A DNA stretch of 18,199 nt from an uncultured Acetatifactor sp. (GCA_910577035.1 CAJTKW010000079.1:1-18199); one strand, 5' to 3'. Positions 1 to 6,219 are shown, numbered from the stretch's first letter. Notes: generated by a model from the letters alone, not told the origin. Numbers and translations are program-made.

Positions 1-15
1 AGTACAGGAGGAAAA

Positions 16-669
16 ATGAAGACGGCATACAGCGAAGCATATTTGCAGGAGGCCATGACAAATATGGCGGAGATGATAGATTATATAGCAAATGACTGCC
101 GGGCTGACAGAAATGAATTTTTTCGATTATTCATCAGCAGCGGACTGGCAGATGAATTCGGATGCGGAAATCCGAAATATGTGGCGGGAATGTCCGGAGC
201 GGAGCTGGCCTGGGAGACCTGGAGAATTATGGGAATTCGGGCGGAGCACCCGGATGTGGGACTGCGGCTCTGCCGTACGGCGGATTATTGGGAGGGGTGG
301 ATTCTGGCCTATGCCCAGTGGAAGCTGAATCAGACCTATAGGAAAATTATGACGGTGATTGGCTTTTCCGAACTGGATACCATGTATCCCAGATTCCATG
401 AGATGCCGGAGGACCGCTTTGTGGAAAAACTGCAGCTTATGCTGGAGCAGCCGGAAAGCAGGGACACAAAGCTGGCACAGTTTCGCCGTCTGCGGGCCTA
501 TAGTCAGAAAATGCTGTCCGAGAAATCCGGTGTATCTCTGCGGGCCATTCAACAGTATGAACAGCGCCGGAAAAATATCAATAAAGCGGCCGCGGAGGCA
601 GTGGCTGCCCTGGCGGAATGTCTGGAATGCGGAGTGGAGGATCTGCTGGAGACCTGCAGCCGGCTGTAG
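16..669 (+). CDS. XRE-family HTH protein, possibly antitoxin-like
   Basis: The 217-residue product has a C-terminal helix-turn-helix of XRE/Cro type at about residues 153-213 (LAQFRRLRAYSQKMLSEKSG, then a SLRAIQQYEQ recognition helix). The N-terminal 150 residues contain YVAGMSGAELAWE and YWEGWILAYAQW segments that I associate with HTH proteins found beside DUF3791/DUF3990 genes in Lachnospiraceae. If that is right, it may be the antitoxin or regulator of a toxin-antitoxin-like locus whose partners lie upstream of the window; this is memory-based inference. A strong AGGAGG at 6-11 supports the ATG at 16. The short leader before it suggests that it is a downstream gene of an operon. DNA binding is well supported; the biological role is not. 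Confidence 0.8.
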   Translation: MKTAYSEAYLQEAMTNMAEMIDYIANDCRADRNEFFRLFISSGLADEFGCGNPKYVAGMSGAELAWETWRIMGIRAEHPDVGLRLCRTADYWEGWILAYAQWKLNQTYRKIMTVIGFSELDTMYPRFHEMPEDRFVEKLQLMLEQPESRDTKLAQFRRLRAYSQKMLSEKSGVSLRAIQQYEQRRKNINKAAAEAVAALAECLECGVEDLLETCSRL

Positions 670-670
670 T

Positions 671-765
671 CGAAGCCGCCGGGATCAGCCAAGGCCCGGC
701 CAGGATCGCCGAAGCCGCCGGGATCAGCCAAGGCTCGGCCAGGATCAGTCGAAGCAGGCCGGGAC
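671..765. repeat. 39-bp GC-rich tandem repeat between convergent genes
   Basis: A 37-bp sequence starting CGAAGCCGCCGGGATCAGCC occurs at 671-707 and again at 710-746 with one substitution, giving a 39-bp period. A third, truncated and diverged start (CGAAGCAGGCCGGGAC) follows at 750-765. The first copy contains GCCGGG (678-683) facing CCCGGC (695-700), so it can form a hairpin; the second copy carries the substitution in that right arm. There is no T tract, so it is not a canonical intrinsic terminator. It lies between the stop codons of the converging genes 16-669 and 769-1206. Confidence 0.8.
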
Positions 766-768
766 GGT

Positions 769-1206
769 TTAAGCCTTGACGATGCCGTTTATCACGGCTG
801 TAACCTCCTCTGCCTTTCCCCGGAGGGTCACGCGCATAAGCCCCTTTTCATAGTGGTAGGCAAAGCGCATATCGGAACAATGCTTTACGGCGGACAGGAA
901 ATATTCACACAGGCGGAGGGCTTCTTCCGGCGACGGGGCCGCGCAGTCATAGGCCATGCAGATCTGACCGGCCGTCGGCACGCGCCGTTGCAGAAAGTCG
1001 TCGGCTATGGCAAGCTGTTTGGAGTGCACGGCTGCGCTGACGAAGGGCTGCTCCCAGAACCGCTCCAATTCTTCCACGGAGAACCGCCAGCCGGAGGCAG
1101 TTTTTTTCCCGTGCAGCAGGCCTCTCTTCAGATAATTATGCAGGGTACGCTCAGTCAGCATGCTCATTTCCGCAAGCTGAGAAAGCGAAAAGCTGTTTTC
1201 TGTCAT
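769..1206 (-). CDS. Small MerR/HTH_17-like DNA-binding regulator
   Basis: The 145-residue product starts with a winged-helix HTH of MerR/excisionase type at about residues 6-52: SLSQLAEMSMLTERTLHNYL, then KRGLLHGKKTASGWRFSVEELERFW, where GWRF and the following helix match the wing and third helix of this fold. The remaining 90 residues are unassigned; they lack the long dimerisation coiled coil of classical MerR proteins and show no obvious ligand motif. A GAAGGGA sequence upstream of the ATG can serve as ribosome binding site. The gene is divergent from the secreted-protein gene at 1486, so it may control that gene, itself, or both. The HTH call is good; the target and signal are unknown. 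Confidence 0.78.
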   Translation of the reverse strand: MTENSFSLSQLAEMSMLTERTLHNYLKRGLLHGKKTASGWRFSVEELERFWEQPFVSAAVHSKQLAIADDFLQRRVPTAGQICMAYDCAAPSPEEALRLCEYFLSAVKHCSDMRFAYHYEKGLMRVTLRGKAEEVTAVINGIVKA

Positions 1207-1241
1207 AAGATCTATTCCCTTCTGTAATAAATTTTAATGTA

Positions 1242-1270
1242 AGTATAGCTTTTGCGGCAGACTTTGTAAA
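1242..1270 (-). promoter_or_regulatory. Sigma-A promoter for 769-1206
   Basis: Read on the minus strand, TTTACA (1270-1265) is followed by 17 bp and TATACT (1247-1242). Both hexamers are five of six to consensus and the spacing is optimal. It lies about 36 bp upstream of the ATG at 1206. Confidence 0.75.
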
Positions 1271-1304
1271 CAGTCCGGGCTGCACCGGCATTTTCCGCCA
1301 GTAT

Positions 1305-1336
1305 TTCAGGGCTGCAGATATTCAGGGCTGCAGATA
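1305..1336. repeat. Perfect 16-bp tandem duplication between divergent promoters
   Basis: TTCAGGGCTGCAGATA occurs at 1305-1320 and is repeated without change at 1321-1336. Each copy contains the palindrome CTGCAG. The pair sits between the minus-strand promoter (1242-1270) and the plus-strand promoter (1347-1375), where an operator would be expected. It could equally be a neutral recent duplication. Confidence 0.7.
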
Positions 1337-1346
1337 TAGTAGTTAC

Positions 1347-1375
1347 TTGACGCCGGGGGCAAAAAGCATTATGAT
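1347..1375 (+). promoter_or_regulatory. Sigma-A promoter for the secreted protein 1486-3609
   Basis: TTGACG (1347-1352), a 17-bp spacer, then TATGAT (1370-1375). Both hexamers are five of six to consensus. The predicted start near 1382 leaves a 5' leader of about 100 nt before the ATG at 1486. Confidence 0.8.
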
Positions 1376-1485
1376 GGGTATATCTGGCAGATATTGTAAA
1401 GCCTGTGGGACTGTGAACCGTGGGAAGGCTCCGACAGGAAGGCCGGCGTTGGAAGAATGTTATAAGGAAAGGAAACAGCAGTAAA

Positions 1486-3609
1486 ATGAAGGAAGGATTC
1501 AGGAAAAGGCTGACAGGGTTTGCAAAAATTGCAAGAAGGGTCGTCATTGTTGCCATCGTCGGGGCGGTAGTGCTGGGCAGCATCAGCTCTGCCAGGGCTG
1601 CAGGTATGGGCATAGAAGACGTTTTCGACGAGCATTATTATGCGGATAAGTATCCGGATCTTAAGGCGGCATATGGCTATGACAGGAAAGCACTGCTGGA
1701 GCATTACAGGAGCATCGGGCTTTCTGAGGGCCGGGTGATGAATGGGATGCTGGATCTGGTCAAATACAGGGAGAAATATCCGGATCTTCAGGCGGCGTTC
1801 GGGGATGACTGGGATGCTTATGTCACCCATTATCTTACCCATGGAGCCTATGAACACAGGGACAGCGGTACCGGCTTTGACCCTGTGGATTATCTTGACA
1901 GATACGGGGATCTGAAAGAGGCCTATGGCAATGATCTGTTGGCGGCTTACAGGCATTACCAGGAATTCGGCAAGCAGGAAGGACGGGAGGCCAGGAGCGA
2001 GACAGCAGTGAAGGCAGAAAAGGCGGCATCATCCCAGGGGGCCTGGAAGCCTGCGGAGAAGCCTTCGCAACCGGCACAGGAGGCGTTTGAGATCCGGAAG
2101 GTAGAGGTTGTGGGCAGCGGACGTATCCGGGTGACCTTAAATCGGAAGACGGAACAGCCCCTTACGCTTTCGGCGTTCAGTATCATCTGCAACAGCGGCG
2201 GCTCCGATATGACCATTCTGTCTGTATCCACTGAGGATAGTATGGTTTATGATCTGACAACCGCCTATTACAGGGATCAGGAATATGATCTGCAGATTAC
2301 CCTTCCGGACGGTACGGCGATCTCCAGCGTATTTGCCTACAGGACGGACTGTGCGCAGATTGCAGGCATGAATGCTGTCCGCACGGGGGCAAATGAAGCT
2401 GCGATTACCTATAATTCCGATGAACCGGGCTATTTCTGTTATTTGTTAAGGGAAGACGGACGGAGCCTGGCACGTGCGGCGGCTTTCCGGGCGGCATCGG
2501 ATCAAAACGCGGAACCGACGGAAGCAGAGGTTATCAGGGACGGCGTAAAGACAGAGATGAAGCAGCATCAGAATGGGATTACCATTGGCGGCCTGACTGA
2601 GGGGATGCCTTATACCATGTATTATGTGGCCGTTAATACGGAGGGAAAATCCACGCTGGTAAACAGCCTTTCCATTGCCGGGGATGTCTATGAGGAGACG
2701 GCAGCCGCCATCAAGAACGCTGAAGCATTTGCGGAGAAGCAGGACAACGGCGAATATCTGTACGGATTTGAGATTGAGCTGGAGACCGCCACCCCGGAGA
2801 GCCTGACTCTGGCACAGTTTGACATCAGCTGTCCGCAGAACGAGACGGCGCTCGGGAAGGTCAGGACCTCGGACAACAGGATTTACCGCGTGTATATGCA
2901 GAGGGGCAGCGTCCCCAAAGGTAATAATACCTATACGATTGTGATTACCCTGAAGGATGGTACCCAGCTGAAAGGTACGTGTTATCTTGATCTGCAGGCA
3001 CCCAGGGTCAGCATCAGAAGTATTGAGTGGAAGGATGAAAATACCATACAGGTCACTGTCAACTCGGACGAGGCCGGCGTGCTTTATTATGCAATTCAGG
3101 ATCTGGTAGAGGGTGAGGGAACCGTTGCCGCCAAGGATCCCGCGCAGATTTACGCCGGAGGCACAAGGGTTTCGATAGGATACGGCCTGAATTATATCAC
3201 CGTCAGCGGCATTCGGGCGGGACAGTGGTTCTGCTGTGCATCGGAGGATGAGAGGGGCAACCGGGAGGATTTCTACAGCTATCAGGAGATCCCGGCGTAT
3301 ACTGCGCCGGATCCGGATGAAACAGCATGGCCCCGGATCACCGGAGTGACAGTTATCAGCGATACGCAGCTTAAAGTGGTGTTTGACAAGCCGGTGGAGA
3401 GGCTTTATGAGAATAGCCTGACCCAGATCAGCGGGTTGAGCGGGAAGTTGTTGCTTAGTACGGAATATGGCTCGGAAGGGGGTCTGACGGACAACGTTCT
3501 GACCATTACCATCATGAACGCGTCGATTCCTGCGGGCAGCCATACCTTGACTATTGTGCTGGATGATGGGATAAATGCAACCAGCGTAACGTATGATTTT
3601 ACGATGTAG
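1486..3609 (+). CDS. Secreted multi-domain repeat and Ig-like protein
   Basis: I place the start at 1486 rather than the in-frame ATG at 1420, because only 1486 has an AAGGAAAGG ribosome site and yields a proper signal peptide: a basic N-terminus (KEGFRKRL), hydrophobic core VVIVAIVGAVVLG and a cut near SARA-AG. The 707-residue product then has three diverged repeats of about 40 residues (roughly 47-86, 87-130, 131-171) with the pattern Y-x3-Y-x-DL-x-AYG-x-D and HY-x3-G, seen in other clostridial extracellular proteins. A charged linker follows, then several beta-rich modules of about 90-110 residues. The last, beginning near PRITGVTVISDTQLKVVFDK, resembles SbsA-type Ig-like domains, and related modules (IRVTLNR, IQVTVNSDEAG) come earlier. 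There is no LPXTG anchor, C-terminal membrane segment or catalytic motif. A surface or matrix adhesin or scaffold role is inference. Confidence 0.8.
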   Translation: MKEGFRKRLTGFAKIARRVVIVAIVGAVVLGSISSARAAGMGIEDVFDEHYYADKYPDLKAAYGYDRKALLEHYRSIGLSEGRVMNGMLDLVKYREKYPDLQAAFGDDWDAYVTHYLTHGAYEHRDSGTGFDPVDYLDRYGDLKEAYGNDLLAAYRHYQEFGKQEGREARSETAVKAEKAASSQGAWKPAEKPSQPAQEAFEIRKVEVVGSGRIRVTLNRKTEQPLTLSAFSIICNSGGSDMTILSVSTEDSMVYDLTTAYYRDQEYDLQITLPDGTAISSVFAYRTDCAQIAGMNAVRTGANEAAITYNSDEPGYFCYLLREDGRSLARAAAFRAASDQNAEPTEAEVIRDGVKTEMKQHQNGITIGGLTEGMPYTMYYVAVNTEGKSTLVNSLSIAGDVYEETAAAIKNAEAFAEKQDNGEYLYGFEIELETATPESLTLAQFDISCPQNETALGKVRTSDNRIYRVYMQRGSVPKGNNTYTIVITLKDGTQLKGTCYLDLQAPRVSIRSIEWKDENTIQVTVNSDEAGVLYYAIQDLVEGEGTVAAKDPAQIYAGGTRVSIGYGLNYITVSGIRAGQWFCCASEDERGNREDFYSYQEIPAYTAPDPDETAWPRITGVTVISDTQLKVVFDKPVERLYENSLTQISGLSGKLLLSTEYGSEGGLTDNVLTITIMNASIPAGSHTLTIVLDDGINATSVTYDFTM

Positions 3610-3655
3610 GTCTGTCTTTGGGGGTTACACGGCTTTGAAAGTCCTGCTCAATTTC

Positions 3656-3706
3656 ACGAATTGTTTGTGCCGCTATCAAGCGGCACTGCCGCCGGGGGCG
3701 GCATGT
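3656..3706. repeat. Dispersed hairpin repeat, copy 1
   Basis: This roughly 51-bp element starts ATTGTTTGTGCCGC and ends TGCCGCCGGGGGCGGCA-TGT. It contains two hairpins: TGCCGC/GCGGCA (3668-3685) and TGCCGCC/GGCGGCA (3687-3703). A second copy lies at 3811-3860. Sitting just after the stop at 3609, it could act as a 3' end or mRNA-stability structure, but there is no T tract. Confidence 0.7.
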
Positions 3707-3712
3707 CGGGAA

Positions 3713-3772
3713 GTGTGAGAAGAACTTCTAAAATGGCATAAAACGTCGTCTAAGAAATTCTAAATCTCACAC
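3713..3772. repeat. Inverted repeat GTGTGAGA...TCTCACAC
   Basis: The 8-bp arms GTGTGAGA (3713-3720) and TCTCACAC (3765-3772) are perfectly complementary. Further partly matching AACTTCT and AGAAATTCT segments lie just inside them, so the whole stretch can fold into an imperfect long hairpin immediately before the terminator. The function is unknown. Confidence 0.45.
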
Positions 3773-3774
3773 GG

Positions 3775-3810
3775 AAAAACGCAAGCGAACAAGTTCGCTT
3801 GCGTTTTTTT
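3775..3810 (+). terminator. Strong rho-independent terminator
   Basis: A 10-bp perfect stem CGCAAGCGAA/TTCGCTTGCG (3780-3789 and 3794-3803) with a CAAG loop is flanked by AAAAA on the left and TTTTTTT on the right. It ends the 1486-3609 transcription unit and isolates the regulator downstream. The A tract on the left could let it work on the opposite strand as well. Confidence 0.92.
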
Positions 3811-3860
3811 ACGGATTGTTTGTGCCGCCTGCAGCAGCACTGCCGCCGGAGGCGGCATGT
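3811..3860. repeat. Dispersed hairpin repeat, copy 2
   Basis: This is the second copy of the 3656-3706 element, starting ATTGTTTGTGCCGC. Its first hairpin has decayed (CTGCAGCAGCA), but the second, TGCCGCC-GGA-GGCGGCA (3841-3857), is intact. Conservation of the second stem with a changed loop suggests that the structure matters. The two copies bracket the terminator at 3775-3810. The rest of the gene-free stretch 3610-4018 holds only the inverted repeat, the terminator and the promoter listed separately. Confidence 0.7.
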
Positions 3861-3950
3861 TTGAAAGATAAGATAGTTTGGACAGATCCACTTGAATATA
3901 GAAAATAAGAGTATATGATTTATGCAGGTCGCTGTAAAAACGCATATAGG

Positions 3951-3979
3951 TTGAACGCATTTCGGGGGTATGCTATAAT
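3951..3979 (+). promoter_or_regulatory. Consensus promoter of the HTH-TPR regulator
   Basis: TTGAAC (3951-3956), a 17-bp spacer and a perfect TATAAT (3974-3979). The leader is short, with an AAAGGAGG ribosome site at 4003-4010, eight bases before the ATG at 4019. None of the GTCATGTTA boxes of the 6129-6219 region is present here, so the regulator looks constitutively expressed. Confidence 0.85.
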
Positions 3980-4018
3980 AATGTATTATTTTTATGGTGT
4001 ACAAAGGAGGACCATAGT

Positions 4019-4804
4019 ATGAGGGAGAATGAGAGAAGAACCCTGGGGGACCTGATGCGGGAAACGATTCGGAAAAAGAAAATAAGCGGGGCAGACCTGT
4101 GCAGTGGGTTGTGTACGCCATCGGCGCTTACCAGGTATCTATATGGTGAACGGAGGATGGACCGGCTTCTGCAGACGGCACTGCTGCAGCGGATGGGACT
4201 GTCCCCGGATAAGTTTACCACCCTGCTTTCCGAGGACGAGTATTATTATTTTGAGTGGAGACAGCGTATTGCCATGGCAATGCTGGATCGTGAATGGGAA
4301 AAGGTGTCGGATCTGCTGGCGGAAGATGCGGCGCTGGAGCATACCTGTAATAAGGCGATCCGGGAGCAGTTCAGCGCCATGATACGAGTCAGGGCGGAGT
4401 CGGAACAGTCCGGTGAAAAGAAAGACAGTGCCAGGCTGTACAGGGAGATCATTCAGAGGACGGTAAAGGACTTTCCCGGAAACCTTGGCGTCCATACATA
4501 CCTCAGCATGCAGGAGATCAGTTGTATCTTACTCTGGCAGGATATGCAGCAGGACAGGGAGGAAGCGGCCGGGGTGCTGGCTTTCCTGGAGGAGTATATT
4601 CAGATAAGGTATTTGGAGGAACAGGAGCGGGTAAAGCTGTATCCAAAGGTGGCCGCCAGGTATTTGCCTATTCTCCGTGAGCAGGGCAGGTATCATGAGT
4701 GTATGGCCATAGCAGAAAGGGCTGTGGAGATGATGGTCACTTCCGGCTATGCTTCAAGCCTGGGATGGAGATATATGTGCAGGCAGCGGAGAAGCTGGGT
4801 TTGA
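4019..4804 (+). CDS. HTH-TPR (Rgg/PlcR-like) regulator, N-terminal part before frameshift
   Basis: The 261-residue frame has an XRE-like HTH at about residues 8-65 (DLCSGLCTPSALTRYLYGER, then MGLSPDKF) followed by alpha-helical TPR-like repeats, the layout of RRNPP-type peptide-responsive regulators. The last 12 residues (WRYMCRQRRSWV) are basic and do not fit the repeat pattern. If one base is restored in the GGG run at 4762-4764, the helix continues smoothly as SGYASSLG-MEIYVQAAEKLG in the frame of 4765-5868, giving one protein of about 616 residues. I therefore read this as the first half of a frameshifted gene, although the fragment alone still carries an HTH and most of a TPR domain. Promoter and ribosome site are excellent. 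Its position next to an exported peptide gene and a RiPP operon makes it the likely local regulator. Confidence 0.75.
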   Translation: MRENERRTLGDLMRETIRKKKISGADLCSGLCTPSALTRYLYGERRMDRLLQTALLQRMGLSPDKFTTLLSEDEYYYFEWRQRIAMAMLDREWEKVSDLLAEDAALEHTCNKAIREQFSAMIRVRAESEQSGEKKDSARLYREIIQRTVKDFPGNLGVHTYLSMQEISCILLWQDMQQDREEAAGVLAFLEEYIQIRYLEEQERVKLYPKVAARYLPILREQGRYHECMAIAERAVEMMVTSGYASSLGWRYMCRQRRSWV

Positions 4805-5868
4805 GAGAGCAGGTCCATAAGGAGCAGGTATGGCTGGAAATATGGCGGGAGCTGATGCAGGAGACCGGACCGGGGAAGGAAGATCCGGACGACGAGTTGT
4901 ATATGATGGATGTATGGCAGGAGGCAGAGCTGCTGGACGAGGTGCTCAGCCGGAACAGACAGTATCGCGGTTATTCCCAGCAGGTGCTCAGTGAGGGGAT
5001 TTGTGCTCCGGAGACTCTTTCCCGGATCGAGACCGCCAGGCGTGCACCTAATACCGGTACTTTCCGGGCGTTGGCGAAGAAGCTGAACCTGCGGGAGGAT
5101 TACTATTACAGCAGTATTCAGACGGAGGATCTTGCTCTGCTGGATCAGGAGTGGCAGATTACCACGCTGATTATGAACAGGCAGTGGAAGCAGGCGGAAG
5201 CGGCGCTGCAGGAAATGAAGGCGAAGCTGGACCTTTCTTACGGCTGCAACCGCCAGTATGTGGAAAATGAAGCGTTTACCATAGGTTGTGGATTAGGCAG
5301 GATTCCGGTGGAGCAGCAGTTTGAAACTGCCAGGGAGATTCTGGCTATTACGGTGGAGGAGGTGCCGGAGGAAGAAGACGTCAGGAAGTGGCAGGAGGAC
5401 TTTTGGAACCGTCCCTTCGGTCCAGAGGAAATAGGCGTGTTGATGAAGATGGCGGATGCGCTGAAAAATGAAAACAAATGGGAGCAGGAGCAGTTTCTGC
5501 TGGAGAAGCTGCTGGAGTATTATAGAAGGAGCAGAGTCAGGCCGGAATTTCATTTCAGAAGAGTGATGCTGATTGTGGGGCGACTGACGGGATGTACGGG
5601 GAAATTGGGAAAATGGAAGGAAGAGCTGGCTTATTCCGAGGAAGGAATTCGGTTGTGCCGGGTCAGCGGAACTTGGAAATTGGTGCCAGGACACATAAAT
5701 AACAAGGCAGATGCCCTGGAGCATTTAGGACAAAAAGAAACAAGCCTGCAATATTACAGGCTTGCTTTTTACAGCGCAGAGATGTTTAGAAAAAATGGAA
5801 CTGCCGAGATTGCTAAAAGATCTTATGAAAAATTGTTGGGAAAACCGGCAGATTGGTATCAGGTATGA
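4765..5868 (+). CDS. HTH-TPR regulator, C-terminal part after frameshift
   Basis: This frame encodes the end of the first TPR region (MEIYVQAAEKLGLREQ...), then a second XRE-like HTH at about residues 55-118 of this piece (GYSQQVLSEGICAPETLSRI, then ETARRAPNTGTFRALAKKLN), then a second TPR-like region to the end. The second HTH and following helices align with those of the upstream frame: LCSGLCTPSALTRY with LSEGICAPETLSRI, MGLSPDKF with LNLREDYY, MLDREWEKVSDLL with IMNRQWKQAEAAL. The intact protein would thus be a tandem duplication of an HTH-TPR unit. The frame is open further upstream to 4699, but no ribosome site is visible for 4699 or 4765, so independent translation is doubtful. Its stop overlaps the stop of the converging exported-peptide gene by 10 bp. 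Confidence 0.7.
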   Translation: MEIYVQAAEKLGLREQVHKEQVWLEIWRELMQETGPGKEDPDDELYMMDVWQEAELLDEVLSRNRQYRGYSQQVLSEGICAPETLSRIETARRAPNTGTFRALAKKLNLREDYYYSSIQTEDLALLDQEWQITTLIMNRQWKQAEAALQEMKAKLDLSYGCNRQYVENEAFTIGCGLGRIPVEQQFETAREILAITVEEVPEEEDVRKWQEDFWNRPFGPEEIGVLMKMADALKNENKWEQEQFLLEKLLEYYRRSRVRPEFHFRRVMLIVGRLTGCTGKLGKWKEELAYSEEGIRLCRVSGTWKLVPGHINNKADALEHLGQKETSLQYYRLAFYSAEMFRKNGTAEIAKRSYEKLLGKPADWYQV

Positions 5869-6047
5869 TGGGTTTCCACAACATAGTCAGTATCCGTCTC
5901 GCAGTAAAGCTGTTTTTCTGCGCCGGTGCTGCGGATAAGGCTGTCGCTGCACTGAGCTGCGACCCTTCCGGCAGCCGCGGTTGCAGAGCCTGCGGCAAGT
6001 ACCGCGGCCAGAGTGAAAATGAGTTTCCCTTTTGTTTTCTTTGACAT
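5859..6047 (-). CDS. 62-residue exported two-cysteine peptide, candidate signal
   Basis: The product starts with a typical Sec signal peptide: MSKKTKGK, then the hydrophobic LIFTLAAVLAAG and small-residue cut sites around ATAAA-GRVAAQ. The mature part of about 30-36 residues has two cysteines (C33, C49) and an acidic, polar tail ending VVETHHT. An AAGGAGGAAG ribosome site (minus strand, about 6050-6059) lies correctly before the ATG, which argues strongly that it is a real gene. It is convergent with the HTH-TPR regulator and divergent from the precursor peptide, sharing a mirrored promoter motif with the latter. By analogy with PapR- or Shp-type pro-peptides it could be the signal sensed by the regulator; it could also be an immunity or accessory peptide. 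I recognise no family. Confidence 0.72.
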   Translation of the reverse strand: MSKKTKGKLIFTLAAVLAAGSATAAAGRVAAQCSDSLIRSTGAEKQLYCETDTDYVVETHHT

Positions 6048-6072
6048 GTTTCTTCCTCCTTGGTATTTGTTT

Positions 6073-6096
6073 AGGCATTTGCTCCTGGCAATGCCT
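6073..6096 (-). other. Leader hairpin of the exported-peptide mRNA
   Basis: AGGCAT (6073-6078) and ATGCCT (6091-6096) pair, and TGC/GCA extends the stem next to a one-base bulge. On the minus strand this falls within a few bases of the predicted transcription start and about 14 nt before the ribosome site. It could be a 5' stability hairpin. Confidence 0.4.
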
Positions 6097-6105
6097 GCAT
6101 CTATA

Positions 6106-6138
6106 AGTATATAGCTTAATATAATAAAGTAACATGAC
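6106..6138 (-). promoter_or_regulatory. Activator-type promoter of the exported peptide (box A)
   Basis: On the minus strand the box GTCATGTTAC (6138-6129) is followed by exactly 17 bp and TATACT (6111-6106). No recognisable -35 hexamer exists, so the box overlies the -35 position, as expected for an activator-dependent promoter. The arrangement is a mirror image of the plus-strand promoter at 6169-6201. Confidence 0.6.
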
Positions 6139-6168
6139 GTTATCGGAAATTCCGAATTCTACAATGAA

Positions 6169-6201
6169 GTCATGTTAATAAAGCCAGGCCGGCAGTATAG
6201 T
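6169..6201 (+). promoter_or_regulatory. Activator-type promoter of the lanthipeptide operon (box B)
   Basis: The box GTCATGTTAA (6169-6178) is followed by exactly 17 bp and TATAGT (6196-6201). The sequence at the -35 position (TGTTAA) is far from consensus. Nine of ten bases match box A, with identical spacing to the -10. The 30 bp between the two boxes contain a further short palindrome, CGGAAATTCCG (6144-6154). Confidence 0.6.
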
Positions 6202-6207
6202 ATATAT

Positions 6208-6219
6208 GTAACATGTTAC
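6208..6219. promoter_or_regulatory. Perfect 12-bp palindrome GTAACATGTTAC at the operon start
   Basis: The palindrome consists of two half-sites GTAACA/TGTTAC of the same motif that forms boxes A and B. It lies about 7 bp downstream of the -10 TATAGT, at the predicted transcription start. A regulator dimer bound here would be expected to block rather than help initiation, so it may be a repressor or autoregulatory site for the same protein. Confidence 0.5.

Noticed and set aside
853..1227. A plus-strand open frame opposite the small HTH regulator
   Set aside because: The minus frame shows a clear HTH, promoter and start, so the plus frame is a shadow.
1382..1485. Riboswitch (for example c-di-GMP type) in the leader of the secreted protein
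   Set aside because: The conserved core elements of known classes could not be matched.
2446..3543. A 365-codon open frame on the minus strand opposite the secreted protein
   Set aside because: The plus frame has a signal peptide, repeats and Ig-like modules; the minus frame has no domain or ribosome site and is a shadow.
3750..4121. Minus-strand open frames across the gene-free region and regulator start
   Set aside because: They run through the terminator, repeat and promoter and have no ribosome site or domain.
4740..4810. Programmed -1 ribosomal frameshift in the regulator
   Set aside because: No X-XXY-YYZ slippery heptamer and no obvious stimulatory structure; a base loss in the GGG run is simpler.
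5887..6135. An 82-codon minus frame overlapping the exported-peptide gene
   Set aside because: It lies in another frame, without a signal peptide or ribosome site; the 5859-6047 frame has both.
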